A stretch of DNA of 64,000 nucleotides from Oscillospiraceae bacterium (GCA_910574635.1 CAJTCG010000006.1:149739-213738); one strand, 5' to 3'; positions 8,217-17,239 are shown, counted from the stretch's first letter. Notes: generated by a model not told the origin, from the letters alone. Program-made: numbers and translations.

Positions 8217-8259
8217 AAAAACAGCCTCCGGCGAGGGGAAACAGATTCCCCCCGCCGGA
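8217..8259 (-). terminator. Intrinsic terminator after lysC
   Basis: On the minus strand, TCCGGCGGGGGGAA (8259-8246) pairs with TTTCCCCTCGCCGGA (8241-8227), followed after a few bases by TTTTT (8221-8217). It splits lysC from the UPF0237-UPF0210 pair. Confidence 0.75.
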
Positions 8260-8265
8260 CGCGAA

Positions 8266-9477
8266 TTACAGCTCGTCGAAGAACTTGTCGTGGATGGCCC
8301 GGACCGCCCGGTTCACGTCCGTCTCGTCCAGAAGGACGGAGACCCGGATCTCCGAGGTGTTGATCATCTGGATATTGATGCCCGCCTCATAGAGGGCCTC
8401 GAACATTTTGGCGGCCACGCCGCAGTTGCTCATCAGTCCCACGCCCACGATGGAGACTTTTCCGATCCGGTCGTCGGCCTCAATGTGGTCAAAGCGCAGG
8501 GCTTCCTTGTGCTCGTTCAGGATGCCCTCCACCTCCTGCTGGTCTTTCCGGTGGATGGTGAAGGTGATATCCTTGGTATCCTCCCGGCCGATGGATTGGA
8601 GAATCACGTCCACATTGATGTTGTGTTTGCTCAGCAGGTCGAAGACCTGGAAGGCGACGCCGGGGTTGTGCTGGAGGCCCACCAGGGCCACCCGGGCGAT
8701 GCTGGTATCCTTGGCGACGCCGGCAATGTTGGTCTTTTCCACTTTTGTAACCTCCTTGACTTTCGTGCCGGGCTTCCGCTCCAGGCTGGAAAGCACTTCC
8801 AAATTCACTCTGAACTTTTTCGCCAGCTCCACGCTGCGGTTGTGGAGCACCTGGGCCCCCTGAGACGCCAGCTCCAGCATCTCGTCGTAAGTAATCTCTT
8901 CCAGCTTCCGGGCCGTGGGGACCAGGCGGGGGTCCGCGGTGTACACGCCGTCCACGTCGGTGTAAATCTGGCACAGGTCCGCCCGGAAAGCCGCCGCCAG
9001 GGCCACGGCGCTGGTGTCGGAGCCCCCCCGGCCCAGGGTGGTCACGTCCCCGTTCCGGTCCACGCCCTGGAAGCCCGTGACGATGACGATGCGGTGCTGG
9101 TCCAGCTCCGCCTGGATGCGCTCGGCGTCGATGCGCTTGATGCGGGCGTCGGCGTGGACGGTGGTGGACTGGATGCCCACCTGCCAGGCCGCCAGGGACA
9201 CGCAGGGCAGGCCCATGGCCTCCAGCGCCATGGCGCAAAGAGCCACGGAAATCTGCTCCCCCGTGGAAAGGAGCATATCCAGCTCCCGCTTGGAGGCGTT
9301 GGGGTTGACCTCCTTCGCCTTTTCAATCAGGTCGTCGGTGGTGTCCCCCTGGGCGGACAGGACCACGATGACATCGTTGCCCTTTACATAGGCCTCCGCG
9401 ATGATTCGGGCGACATTTTGGATACGCTGGGCGTCCCTCACGGAGCTGCCGCCGAATTTCTGTACGATCAAACTCAT
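8266..9477 (-). CDS. lysC: Aspartate kinase
   Basis: 403 aa, monofunctional aspartokinase: phosphorylates L-aspartate, the first step to lysine, threonine and methionine. The kinase domain opens with V-Q-K-F-G-G-S-S-V and contains G-R-G-G-S-D-T-S-A-V-A (about residue 150), both ATP/substrate signatures; two C-terminal ACT domains (about 265-400) provide feedback control. Length matches the Bacillota class with two ACT repeats. ATG at 9477 has AAGGAAG about ten bases upstream. It lies 91 nt after hom in the same leftward cluster. Confidence 0.95.
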   Translation of the reverse strand: MSLIVQKFGGSSVRDAQRIQNVARIIAEAYVKGNDVIVVLSAQGDTTDDLIEKAKEVNPNASKRELDMLLSTGEQISVALCAMALEAMGLPCVSLAAWQVGIQSTTVHADARIKRIDAERIQAELDQHRIVIVTGFQGVDRNGDVTTLGRGGSDTSAVALAAAFRADLCQIYTDVDGVYTADPRLVPTARKLEEITYDEMLELASQGAQVLHNRSVELAKKFRVNLEVLSSLERKPGTKVKEVTKVEKTNIAGVAKDTSIARVALVGLQHNPGVAFQVFDLLSKHNINVDVILQSIGREDTKDITFTIHRKDQQEVEGILNEHKEALRFDHIEADDRIGKVSIVGVGLMSNCGVAAKMFEALYEAGINIQMINTSEIRVSVLLDETDVNRAVRAIHDKFFDEL

Positions 9478-9568
9478 GAATCTATCTTCCTTTTCCGCTT
9501 GAAATCAGGTTGGACGGGGGAAGGGCCTTCTTCCCCGCTCTATCCTATGCGGCGGGCCGCGCGCCGGG

Positions 9569-10765
9569 TCAGCCGTCCAATACCCTCATACAGGCCAGCA
9601 CGTTCAGGGATCGGGACTGCTGGGCCGCCTCGTCCCCGCTGAGGGGGTCGGTCAAAAAGGCGGTCTCGCCGTCCTCGCTGAGGACCTCCACCTGCCCGAA
9701 GGCCAGGGCCGCGTCGGTGAGGCTGCCCTCAATGCGGAAATAGTGCCGCATCTTCAAAACCGACGGGTCCTGGAATCCCGCCGCGTCCGCCGACCAGCCG
9801 ATCTCCTCCCGCTTGGGACTGGCCTGGAGGCACTCCATCACGTCCGCCACACAGGCGGAGGCGGTGGGCAGCTCCCCGGCTCCCCGGCCATAGAACATCA
9901 CCTCGCCGGTGGCGTTGCCCCGGACCATCACGGCGTTGAACACGTCCTCCACATTGGCCATGGGGTTGTCCTCGGGAATTAAATGCGGGGCCACATAGGC
10001 CGTCCGCCCGCCGCCGGGGAGGCGCGCCGCCCGGCCCAGCAGCTTAATGCGGTAGCCCGCCCGCTGGGCGATTTTCACATCCCGGAGGCTCAGCTTGCTG
10101 ATGCCCTCCATGGGCACCCGCTCCGGGTCGATCTGGCTGCCGAAGGCTAAATCCCCCAGGATGCAGATTTTCCGCCCCGCGTCGATGCCCTCCACGTCGG
10201 CGGTGGGGTCCGCCTCGGCGTAGCCCTTGGCCTGGGCCTCCCGGAGGGCGTCGGAGAAGAAGGCCCCGGTGCGGACCATCCGGGTGAGGATATAGTTGGT
10301 GGTCCCGTTTAAGATGCCGTAGACCTCGTCGATGCGGTTGGCCGCCATGCACTGGGTCAGGGGGTGGAGCACCGGAATGCCGCCGCCCACGCTGGCCTCG
10401 AAGAGGTAGCTGACGTTTTTCCGCCGGGCCAGGGCCAGCAGCTCACAGCCCTTCTCCGCCACCAGCTGCTTGTTGGCGGTAACCACATGCTTCCCGGCGG
10501 ACAGGGCCCGCTTTGTGTATTCGTAAGCCGCCTCCACCCCGCCGATGGTCTCCACCACCACCCGGATGGCGTCGTCCTCCTCGATTTTCTTAAAGTCGTC
10601 GGTCATCAGCTGGCGGTAGGGCCCGTCCTTAAAGCGCCGGACCAGAACGCTTTTCACCTGTAAGGGTTCCCCCAGCTTCCGCTCGATCTGCCGGGCGTTC
10701 TCCGCCACCACCTTGGCAACGCCGGTGCCCACGGTGCCAAGGCCCAGAATCGCAATCTGTATCAT
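9569..10765 (-). CDS. hom: Homoserine dehydrogenase
   Basis: 398 aa. Rossmann motif G-L-G-T-V-G-T-G-V (residues 7-15) binds NAD(P)H; the catalytic domain includes E-A-S-V-G-G-G-I-P-V (about 127) and the substrate region Y-A-E-A-D-P-T-A-D-V-E-G-I-D (about 198). It reduces aspartate semialdehyde to homoserine. The C-terminus has a short ACT-like stretch beginning H-Y-F-R-I, shorter than in the 430-residue enzymes. It starts 16 nt after the preceding ACT-domain gene and precedes lysC, so threonine-branch genes are co-transcribed. Confidence 0.95.
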   Translation of the reverse strand: MIQIAILGLGTVGTGVAKVVAENARQIERKLGEPLQVKSVLVRRFKDGPYRQLMTDDFKKIEEDDAIRVVVETIGGVEAAYEYTKRALSAGKHVVTANKQLVAEKGCELLALARRKNVSYLFEASVGGGIPVLHPLTQCMAANRIDEVYGILNGTTNYILTRMVRTGAFFSDALREAQAKGYAEADPTADVEGIDAGRKICILGDLAFGSQIDPERVPMEGISKLSLRDVKIAQRAGYRIKLLGRAARLPGGGRTAYVAPHLIPEDNPMANVEDVFNAVMVRGNATGEVMFYGRGAGELPTASACVADVMECLQASPKREEIGWSADAAGFQDPSVLKMRHYFRIEGSLTDAALAFGQVEVLSEDGETAFLTDPLSGDEAAQQSRSLNVLACMRVLDG

Positions 10766-10781
10766 CTCGAAAACCTCTCTG

Positions 10782-11222
10782 TCAACCCGCTAATATCTCG
10801 AATTTCAGCACGCCCTCCAAGGCGGTCACGTCCCCCATCAGCTGCTCCAGGGACTCCGAAAGACCGCTGGTCTCGGCGGAGATAGTCACCGCCGCGCAGC
10901 CGTTGGTGGGAATGCTCTGGTTGATGGTCAGGATATTGGCCCCGGAGGCGGCGAACCGCGCCAGCACGCCGGAAAGCACCCCCGCCACGTCCTTGAGCAT
11001 GGCGTAGAAGGTGATGATGTGCTCCGCCTTCATGTCGTTGAAGGGCTGGACGGAGTCCTTATATTTATAGAAGGCGCTGCGGCTGATGCCCGCCTGCTTT
11101 GTGGCCGCGCCCACGGTGTCCGCCTCGCCGGTCTGCATCAACCGCTTGGCCTCCGCCACCTTGACGAAAATCTCCGGCAGCGCCTCCGCCGCCACAATGT
11201 AGTATTTGATCGTCTTTGCCAT
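10782..11222 (-). CDS. ACT domain protein, UPF0735 (PheB-like)
   Basis: 146 aa from ATG 11222, chosen because GGAGG is five bases upstream and the length matches UPF0735 (about 147). The N-terminal half resembles a small helix-turn-helix (T-K-Q-A-G-I-S-R-S-A-F-Y-K-Y-K), and residues about 72-144 are an ACT domain with N-Q-S-I-P. Such proteins sit at the head of hom/thr operons in Bacillota and are thought to be amino acid-responsive regulators; the exact ligand is unknown. First gene of the leftward hom-lysC transcript. Confidence 0.9.
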   Translation of the reverse strand: MAKTIKYYIVAAEALPEIFVKVAEAKRLMQTGEADTVGAATKQAGISRSAFYKYKDSVQPFNDMKAEHIITFYAMLKDVAGVLSGVLARFAASGANILTINQSIPTNGCAAVTISAETSGLSESLEQLMGDVTALEGVLKFEILAG

Positions 11223-11292
11223 CGCATCCTCCATCACGGGCCGCCCCCCGGCGGCGTTCAGTCCGTCCATTGCGGTCATTTGTCTTCCCTGC

Positions 11293-11321
11293 ATGGTATC
11301 ACATTTTCCGCCGCTTCGCAA
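11293..11321 (-). promoter_or_regulatory. Promoter candidate of the ACT-hom-lysC operon
   Basis: Minus strand TTGCGA (11321-11316), 17-nt spacer, TACCAT (11298-11293). Confidence 0.5.
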
Positions 11322-11545
11322 CTGTCGGAATCGGGAAAACTGATCAAAAAATCCCCCCTTTCCGTGGGCAAAATGCCGGGAAGCGCCGGATCGGCGGCCT
11401 GTCTCATAATGAATATTCATCCAGATATTCACACTTGTCCGAACATTAGGCCTGAAAAATGCACAAAGGGCAGGGGCTAATCCGGAATTTTTCGGCGATT
11501 CTGGAGAAATGCGCCAAATAAATATGCAAGGGTTCTGAAAAAGTA

Positions 11546-11574
11546 TTGACAGACGGGCGAGTCCGTGTTAAGGT
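11546..11574 (+). promoter_or_regulatory. Promoter of the amino acid ABC importer, with structured leader
   Basis: Perfect TTGACA (11546-11551), 17-nt spacer, imperfect -10 TAAGGT (11569-11574). The spacer itself carries the small dyad ACGG/CCGT. Downstream, the leader can form GGGG/CCCC near 11588-11599 and a strong GCCCGG-TCCG-CCGGGC hairpin (11620-11635). No known riboswitch consensus was recognised. Confidence 0.55.
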
Positions 11575-11667
11575 AGCCACAGCCTGCGGGGAAACTCCCC
11601 CGGAGCTTTGAAACCCAGCGCCCGGTCCGCCGGGCAAAGACTTTTGGATGAAAAGGATGATTGTATC

Positions 11668-12534
11668 ATGAAGAAGTTTATGACTCTGCTTTTGGCCCTG
11701 GCCATGGTCCTGAGCCTGGCCGCCTGCGGCGGCGGAGACAAGCCCGCCGGCGACGCCGGGGATTCCGCCCCCGCCGGCACCTCCGATCCTGCCGACTCCT
11801 CCGCCCCCGCCGATTCCGGCACCGACGCCCCCGCCTTCACCACCGTGGAAGAGGGCAAGCTCCACATGTCCACCAACGCCGCCTTCCCTCCCTATGAGAT
11901 GACCACCGACGCCGGCGGCTTCGAGGGCATCGACGTGGAAGTGGCCCAGGCCATCGCCGGCAAGCTGAGCCTGGAGCTGGTGGTGGACGACATGGGCTTT
12001 GACGCGGCCCTGACCGCCGTCCAGACCGGACAGAGCGACATCGCCATGGCGGGCATCACCGTCACCGAGGACCGCCAGCAGGTTATGGACTTCTCCGACA
12101 GCTACGCCACCGGCATCCAGGTGGTCATCGTCAAGGAGGATTCCCCCATCGCCACCGTGGCCGACCTGTCCAATGCCCAGATGATCGGCTGCCAGAAGGC
12201 CACCACCGGCTATATTTACTGCTCCGACACCCCGGAAAACGGCGGCTATGGCGAAGATCATGTCACCGCCTATGAGACCGGCGCCCTGGCCGTCATGGCC
12301 CTGGTGAACGGCCAGGTGGACGCGGTGGTCATCGACAACGAGCCCGCCAAGAGCTTTGTGGCCTCCAATGACGGGCTGAAAATCCTGGACACCGAGTTTG
12401 CCGTGGAGGACTACGCCATCGGCTTTGCCAAGGGAAATACCGCCCTGCTGGAGGCTGTCAACGCCGCCATGGCGGAGCTGAAAGCCGACGGTACCTTCCA
12501 GGGCATCGTGGATAAGTATATCACCGCCGAATAA
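11668..12534 (+). CDS. Amino acid ABC transporter substrate-binding lipoprotein
   Basis: 288 aa. Signal peptide of the lipoprotein type with lipobox L-A-A-C (Cys20), then a low-complexity Ala/Pro/Ser/Asp linker (about 21-55), then an SBP family 3 fold: A-A-F-P-P-Y-E-M near the start and G-F-E-G-I-D-V-E-V-A at the first strand crossing, typical of polar amino acid and glutamine binders. Anchored on the outer face of the membrane, it delivers substrate to the permease and ATPase that follow. A terminator-like hairpin downstream probably gives more binding protein than permease. Exact amino acid not determined. Confidence 0.9.
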   Translation: MKKFMTLLLALAMVLSLAACGGGDKPAGDAGDSAPAGTSDPADSSAPADSGTDAPAFTTVEEGKLHMSTNAAFPPYEMTTDAGGFEGIDVEVAQAIAGKLSLELVVDDMGFDAALTAVQTGQSDIAMAGITVTEDRQQVMDFSDSYATGIQVVIVKEDSPIATVADLSNAQMIGCQKATTGYIYCSDTPENGGYGEDHVTAYETGALAVMALVNGQVDAVVIDNEPAKSFVASNDGLKILDTEFAVEDYAIGFAKGNTALLEAVNAAMAELKADGTFQGIVDKYITAE

Positions 12535-12544
12535 ACGCGCCGAG

Positions 12545-12573
12545 AAGGGCGGCCTTCCGGGCCGCCCTTTTTC
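12545..12573 (+). terminator. Intra-operon terminator after the binding-protein gene
   Basis: AAGGGCGGCC (12545-12554), loop TTCCG, GGCCGCCCTT (12560-12569) and a short T-run. Partial read-through would lower permease/ATPase relative to binding protein. Confidence 0.75.
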
Positions 12574-12599
12574 CCGCGCAACGAGAAAGGAGCCCCGCC

Positions 12600-13310
12600 A
12601 TGAAACCTTCGCTCGCGCAGCGGTTCGTCACGGCCTTCTTGGAAGGCGGCCGCTGGAAGCTTTACCTCCAGGGACTGGGAACCACCCTGGAGCTGACCGT
12701 TGTGGCCCTGATTTTCGGCGTACTGCTGGGATTGGTGGTGGCGGTGGTCCGCTCCGCCCACGACCAGCAGCGCATCGGCCGGAAGAATCCCGTGCTGGGC
12801 ATTTTAAACGTCCTCTGCCAGATTTATACCACCGTCATCCGGGGCACGCCCATGCTGGTGCAGCTTTTCATCTGGACCTTTGTCATCTTCCCCACCCAGC
12901 GCAACAAGATTCTGGTGGCCTTCATTGGCCTGGGAGTCAACTCCGGAGCCTATGTGGCGGAAATCATCCGGGGCGGGCTGATGAGCGTGGACGCGGGCCA
13001 GTCCGAGGCGGGCCGCTCCCTGGGCCTTGGGTACTTTGACACCATGCGCTTCATCGTCATTCCCCAAGCCTTCAAGAACATCCTGCCGTCTCTTGGCAAC
13101 GAGTTTATCACCTTGTTCAAGGACACCTCCCTGGCCCAGGCCATCGGCGGCATGGAAATGCTGTATTACGCCAGCACCATCGGCGGGCGGACCTTTGACT
13201 ATATGCCGCCCCTGCTGGGCATCGCCGCCATGTACTTAGCCATTGTCATCATCTTCACCTGGCTCCAGGGGAAACTGGAAAGGAGGCTGCGGGAAAGTGA
13301 TCGACGTTAA
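12600..13310 (+). CDS. Amino acid ABC transporter permease (HisM/GlnP type)
   Basis: 236 aa, ATG after AGAAAGGAG. Membrane-spanning subunit with the His/Glu/Gln/Arg-type N-terminus ([10 protein letters not shown]) and the cytoplasmic coupling loop [11 protein letters not shown] (about residue 137), which contacts the ATPase. Five hydrophobic segments are visible. Its end overlaps the ATPase start by 14 nt, so the pair is translationally coupled. Confidence 0.9.
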   Translation: MKPSLAQRFVTAFLEGGRWKLYLQGLGTTLELTVVALIFGVLLGLVVAVVRSAHDQQRIGRKNPVLGILNVLCQIYTTVIRGTPMLVQLFIWTFVIFPTQRNKILVAFIGLGVNSGAYVAEIIRGGLMSVDAGQSEAGRSLGLGYFDTMRFIVIPQAFKNILPSLGNEFITLFKDTSLAQAIGGMEMLYYASTIGGRTFDYMPPLLGIAAMYLAIVIIFTWLQGKLERRLRESDRR

Positions 13311-14019
13311 GAACCTCTCCAAGTCCTTCGGGGACCACCTGGTGCTGGACGGCATTTCCCAGCACATCTACCCCGGCGAGAAAGTGGTTGTGATCGGGCC
13401 CTCCGGCTCCGGCAAGTCCACCTTCCTGCGGTGCTTGAACCTGCTGGAAACGCCCAGCGCGGGAACCATCTCCTTCCAGGGCACCGTCATTACGGACCCC
13501 AAGGTGAAGATCGACCAGGTGCGCCAGCAGATGGGCATGGTGTTCCAGCACTTCAACCTGTTTCCCAACATGACCATTCGGAAGAACATCACCCTGGCCC
13601 CGGTGCGGACGGGATTGATGAAGCAGGAGGAGGCCGACGAGCTGGCGGGAAGCCTTTTGCAGCGGGTGGATTTGACGGACAAGGCCGACGCCTATCCCAG
13701 CCAGCTCTCCGGCGGGCAGAAGCAGCGGGTGGCCATCGTCCGGGCCCTGGCCATGAAGCCCCAGCTGATGCTGTTCGATGAGCCCACCTCCGCCCTGGAC
13801 CCGGAGATGGTGGGCGAGGTTCTGGACGTGATGAAGGAGCTGGCCCGGGGCGGCATGACCATGGTGGTGGTGACCCACGAGATGGGCTTTGCCCGGGAGG
13901 TGGGCAGCCGGGTGCTGTTCATGGCCGGCGGGAAGGTGCTGGAGGAAGCGCCTCCGGCGGAGCTCTTTGGGAATCCCAAGCATCCCAGATTGAAGGATTT
14001 TCTCAGCAAGGTGCTGTAA
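13297..14019 (+). CDS. Amino acid ABC transporter ATP-binding protein (GlnQ type)
   Basis: 240 aa from GTG 13297, with AGGAGG ten bases upstream inside the permease gene. Walker [11 protein letters not shown]-loop region, signature [11 protein letters not shown], Walker [14 protein letters not shown] and the H-loop T-H-E-M are all intact, in the order and spacing of polar amino acid importers. It powers uptake with the preceding permease and lipoprotein. Confidence 0.93.
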   Translation: MIDVKNLSKSFGDHLVLDGISQHIYPGEKVVVIGPSGSGKSTFLRCLNLLETPSAGTISFQGTVITDPKVKIDQVRQQMGMVFQHFNLFPNMTIRKNITLAPVRTGLMKQEEADELAGSLLQRVDLTDKADAYPSQLSGGQKQRVAIVRALAMKPQLMLFDEPTSALDPEMVGEVLDVMKELARGGMTMVVVTHEMGFAREVGSRVLFMAGGKVLEEAPPAELFGNPKHPRLKDFLSKVL

Positions 14020-14030
14020 ACGGAAAACGA

Positions 14031-14067
14031 AAGCCCTCCGGCCCATTTGCCGGAGGGCTTGTCTCTT
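14031..14067. terminator. Bidirectional terminator between ABC operon and upp
   Basis: AAGCCCTCCGGC (14031-14042), loop CCATTT, GCCGGAGGGCTT (14049-14060). T-rich sequence follows on both strands, stronger on the minus strand for upp. Confidence 0.75.
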
Positions 14068-14698
14068 ATTTCGTTCCGAAAATCCGGTCTCCCGCGTCCC
14101 CCAGGCCAGGGACAATGTAGCCGCTCTCGTTCAGCTTTTCATCCACCGCGCCGCAGTAGATGTCCACGTCCGGGTGGCTCTTCTGGATGCGGGCGATGCC
14201 CTCCGGCGCGGCCAGGAGGACCATCAGCTTGATGGTGGTGCAGCCGTATTCCTTCATGAAGCCGATGGCCGCCTCGGCGCTGCCGCCGGTAGCAAGCATG
14301 GGGTCCACAATGAGCACGTCCCGCTCCGCCACGTCCTTGGGCATCTTGCAGAAGTACTTCACCGGCTCCAGGGTCTCCTCATTCCGGTAGAGGCCGATGT
14401 GGCCCACCCGGGCGGAGGGCACCATCCTGAGCACGCCGTCCACCAGCCCCAGGCCCGCCCGGAGGATGGGCACCACGGCGAACTTTTTCCCCTTGAGCAT
14501 GGGGGCGGTGGTCTTGCAGATGGGGGTTTCCACCTCGCAGGTGGTCAGGGGCAGATCCCGGGTGGCCTCGTAGGTAATCAGCATGCCAATCTCGGAAACC
14601 AGCTCCCGGAAATCCTTGACGCTGGTGTTCTTGTCCCGGAGAATCGTCAGCTTGTGGGCAACCAGGGGGTGGTCCATGACGTGTACTTTTCCGTTCAT
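14066..14698 (-). CDS. upp: Uracil phosphoribosyltransferase
   Basis: 210 aa from ATG 14698 with AAGGAGCG upstream. Converts uracil and PRPP to UMP in pyrimidine salvage. The PRPP loop [10 protein letters not shown] (about residue 130) and the C-terminal uracil-binding [13 protein letters not shown] motif identify it, with the typical 208-210 residue length. Monocistronic by layout, followed by a terminator. Confidence 0.96.
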   Translation of the reverse strand: MNGKVHVMDHPLVAHKLTILRDKNTSVKDFRELVSEIGMLITYEATRDLPLTTCEVETPICKTTAPMLKGKKFAVVPILRAGLGLVDGVLRMVPSARVGHIGLYRNEETLEPVKYFCKMPKDVAERDVLIVDPMLATGGSAEAAIGFMKEYGCTTIKLMVLLAAPEGIARIQKSHPDVDIYCGAVDEKLNESGYIVPGLGDAGDRIFGTK

Positions 14699-14740
14699 AA
14701 AAACGCTCCTTCTATTTGAAATTTCCAAAGCCAAGCATAT

Positions 14741-15442
14741 TCAGCCGCCCTGCTTCTCCCGCCGCAGCCTCTCGGCCTGGGGAGGCCGCAGGTACACCGG
14801 AGCCAGCTCCTGGGCCGTCACCAGTCCGCCCGCCCGGGCGATATCCTCCGCCTCCAGGGCAACGCTCACGGCATTTTCCTTCACCAGATGGGCCGGGGCC
14901 AGGCGGCAGGGCACCCCCGCCGCCTTCAAAAAGTCATAGGTCATCCGCCCTCCGTCCCCCAGGACGGTCTTGGGCCTGGGGTCGCTTCGCAGCTCCTCCG
15001 CCAGCTCCGCCAGGGCGATGGCCCGGTCCTCCGTCAATCGGGTGAGGGCGCCGTCCTTTGCCTCGAAGAGGGCGTTGTAGACCTGCTGCCGCCGGGCGTC
15101 CATGGCGCAGACCACCAGCCCATCCCCAAAGGACACGTTCCGGGCCAGGGCCGCCAGGGTGGACACCGCCGCGCAGGGCTTATCCACCGCCCAGGCCAGT
15201 CCCTTGGCGGCGGAAACGCCGATGCGGACGCCGGTAAAGGACCCCGGCCCCGCCGAGACGGCAATCACGTCCAGGTCCGCCGCCGTCATATCCGTATTGC
15301 GCAGCAGCAGCTCCACCAGGGGCATCAGGGTCCGGCTGTGGGTCAGCCCTGTGTCCTGATAGGCGGAGGCCAGCACCTTCCCCTCCTCGGTAACGGCGGC
15401 GGAGACGGCCTTGGCAGCGGTCTCCAGAGCCAAAATTCTCAT
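14741..15442 (-). CDS. tsaB: tRNA threonylcarbamoyladenosine biosynthesis protein TsaB
   Basis: 233 aa. Partner of TsaD and TsaE in t6A37 modification of tRNA. The actin-like fold start L-A-L-E-T and the S-A-G-P-G-S-F-T-G-V-R-I-G motif (about residue 64) are diagnostic. Its start codon overlaps the tsaE stop (ATGA), so translation is coupled to tsaE. The tsaD and rimI genes that often follow are absent here. Confidence 0.95.
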   Translation of the reverse strand: MRILALETAAKAVSAAVTEEGKVLASAYQDTGLTHSRTLMPLVELLLRNTDMTAADLDVIAVSAGPGSFTGVRIGVSAAKGLAWAVDKPCAAVSTLAALARNVSFGDGLVVCAMDARRQQVYNALFEAKDGALTRLTEDRAIALAELAEELRSDPRPKTVLGDGGRMTYDFLKAAGVPCRLAPAHLVKENAVSVALEAEDIARAGGLVTAQELAPVYLRPPQAERLRREKQGG

Positions 15443-15870
15443 ACCGGCCCCACTCCTTCCATGGCAATGACCCGCCAGTTTTCCTCTTCCGGGCAGCGGG
15501 CAAAGGAGACGGTTACCGCGTCCTCCGGCAGGGCCTCCTCCACCCGTTCGCTCCACTCCACGGCGCACACGCCCCCCCGGTCCAGGTAATCCTCCCAGCC
15601 GATGTCAAAGAGGTCCCCCGCGTCCTCCAGGCGGTACATGTCGAAGTGGAACAGGGGCAGCCCCCCGCCCTCGTATTCGTTGACAATGGTAAAGGTGGGG
15701 CTGGTCACCCGGCCCTCATAGCCCAGCCCCCGGGCAAGGCCCCGGGTGAAGGCCGTCTTTCCCATCCCCAGATCTCCCCGGTAGGCCACCACGGCCCCGG
15801 GGGCCAGGACGGCGGCCAGGCGGCGGCCCAGGGCCTCGGTCTCCGCCTCGCTGTGGGAAACGTAGTCCAC
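15439..15870 (-). CDS. tsaE: tRNA threonylcarbamoyladenosine biosynthesis ATPase TsaE
   Basis: 143 aa from GTG 15870, with AAAGGAGG eight bases upstream. P-loop G-D-L-G-M-G-K-T-A-F (about residue 32), S-P-T-F-T-I-V-N-E-Y and H-F-D-M-Y-R-L motifs define TsaE, the ATPase that recycles the TsaB-TsaD complex. The longer upstream frame crosses the promoter and is not used. Confidence 0.95.
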   Translation of the reverse strand: MDYVSHSEAETEALGRRLAAVLAPGAVVAYRGDLGMGKTAFTRGLARGLGYEGRVTSPTFTIVNEYEGGGLPLFHFDMYRLEDAGDLFDIGWEDYLDRGGVCAVEWSERVEEALPEDAVTVSFARCPEEENWRVIAMEGVGPV

Positions 15871-15901
15871 AGGCGGGCCTCCTTTCTTGTATGGTCGATT
15901 C

Positions 15902-15930
15902 AGTATACCACAAATTAAATAAAGTGTAAA
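15902..15930 (-). promoter_or_regulatory. Promoter of tsaE-tsaB
   Basis: Minus strand TTTACA (15930-15925), 17-nt spacer, TATACT (15907-15902); start codon about 25 nt downstream of the predicted start point. Confidence 0.75.
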
Positions 15931-15946
15931 AAGAAATTTTCCGGCG

Positions 15947-15975
15947 TTTACAGGTTTTTTCATGTATGGTAGAAT
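15947..15975 (+). promoter_or_regulatory. Promoter of the rodA/ftsW-type gene
   Basis: TTTACA (15947-15952), 17-nt spacer, TAGAAT (15970-15975), divergent from the tsaE promoter. Confidence 0.7.
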
Positions 15976-16015
15976 ATGTTGTTGTAGTACAAGACCGGAT
16001 TTCAAGGAGCGTATC

Positions 16016-17203
16016 ATGCTGAACCGATTGAAAGACACCCTGGCAGACTTCATCCAGCAGGCCGACCTGGTGCTGCTGGGCCTTTGCAGCACCGCCACTT
16101 TGTACGGCATCGTCCTGGTATTCAGCGCCACCCGGTATCTGGACCCCTCCAAGGGACTGCGGCGGATGATCACCCAGTGCGCGGCCCTGGGCCTGGGGGT
16201 CTGCGTTTATATTTTTTTCTCCATGCTGGACCTGGAATCCATCACCCGGAAGTGGAAATGGATTTTGGCTTTCAACGTGGGCTTCATCCTCCTGCTGCGG
16301 ACGCCCTTCGGCGTAGCGGGGGGCACCGGCAACCGGGCCTGGCTGAAATTCCCCGGCATCCCCTTCCAGATCGGCCCGGCGGAGGTGGTGAAGATCACCT
16401 TCGTCCTGCTGCTTGCCAAACAGATCGAATGGCTCTGGCAGGAGAAGGAGGACGTGAAATCCTTCTCCTCCGCTTTCGCTGTGGCCGCCCACACCCTCGG
16501 CCTCTGCGGGCTGTACTTCGTGGTTTCCCACGACATGGGCAACGGCCTGGTGTTTGTGTTCATTTTTTTGTGCATGGCCTTTGTGGCGGGCTTTGCCCTG
16601 CGGTGGTTTTTGCTGCTCTTCTCCGGAGTCGGCGGGGTCATCGCCACCGTGCTGCTGCTGGACCTGGTGCCGAAGGACATGAAATACATGCTGAACCGCT
16701 TCATCGTCCTTTTCGACCACAGCTTCGATCCCCAGGGAGTGGGCTGGCAGCAGACCCGGAGCTTGCTGGCCATCGGCTCCGGCGGGCTCTGGGGCCAGGG
16801 CTATCTGAACGGCAGCCAGACCCAGAGCGGCAGCACCTCCCTTCCCGCCAAGCAGACGGACCTGATTTTCTCCGTGGCGGGGGAGGAGCTGGGCCTTTTC
16901 GGCTGCCTTGCCATCATGCTGCTGCTGCTGGCCATCATCCTTCGCATCCTGCTGGTGGCCCGGAAGGCCCGGACCCCCTTCTACCGCTATGTCTGCGTGG
17001 GCATGGCCTCCATCCTGATTTTCCAGACCGTCATCAACATCGGCATGTGCCTTTTCGTCATGCCCACCATCGGCATTACGCTGCCCTTTTTCAGCTATGG
17101 AGGGTCCTCCGTCCTGACGCTGTATATGGCCATGGGGGTGGTGTCGGGCATCAAGAAGCGCTCGCCGGAGATGCGCCGGGTGGCAAGGTCGCCCCTGCGC
17201 TAG
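16016..17203 (+). CDS. FtsW/RodA/SpoVE family SEDS glycosyltransferase
   Basis: 395 aa, ATG 16016 after AAGGAGCG. SEDS proteins polymerise lipid II glycan strands together with class B PBPs, in the membrane. About ten hydrophobic segments; landmarks include N-R-A-W-L (about 106), the invariant Q-T-D-L-I-F-S-V-A-G-E-E-L-G (about 281) and the C-terminal G-I-T-L-P-F-F-S-Y-G-G-S-S. The last is typical of both FtsW and RodA, so which one this is cannot be decided; RodA is somewhat favoured by the lack of a dcw cluster around it. No cognate PBP gene is adjacent. Confidence 0.9.
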   Translation: MLNRLKDTLADFIQQADLVLLGLCSTATLYGIVLVFSATRYLDPSKGLRRMITQCAALGLGVCVYIFFSMLDLESITRKWKWILAFNVGFILLLRTPFGVAGGTGNRAWLKFPGIPFQIGPAEVVKITFVLLLAKQIEWLWQEKEDVKSFSSAFAVAAHTLGLCGLYFVVSHDMGNGLVFVFIFLCMAFVAGFALRWFLLLFSGVGGVIATVLLLDLVPKDMKYMLNRFIVLFDHSFDPQGVGWQQTRSLLAIGSGGLWGQGYLNGSQTQSGSTSLPAKQTDLIFSVAGEELGLFGCLAIMLLLLAIILRILLVARKARTPFYRYVCVGMASILIFQTVINIGMCLFVMPTIGITLPFFSYGGSSVLTLYMAMGVVSGIKKRSPEMRRVARSPLR

Positions 17204-17239
17204 CGGAAGACTTCATCAACGGGAAGGAAGGGTGTGTGC

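Larger units (their letters stand above)
11223..11667. other. 445-bp divergent intergenic region
   Basis: Holds the leftward promoter for the ACT-hom-lysC operon (11293-11321), an AT-rich dyad at about 11410-11430 (TGAATATTCA and a second ATATTC), the rightward promoter of the ABC importer (11546-11574) and its leader of about 90 nt. No convincing protein gene is present; an in-frame extension of the ACT gene through here lacks a ribosome site. Confidence 0.6.

Noticed and set aside
6571..9642. A 1023-codon open frame on the + strand
   Set aside because: It is antisense to lysC, UPF0237 and UPF0210, rich in His/Gly/Pro/Gln and has no ribosome site; it is a by-product of GC-rich coding.
11540..11640. 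c-di-GMP, SAM or cobalamin riboswitch in the ABC leader
   Set aside because: None of the conserved core sequences of these classes were seen.
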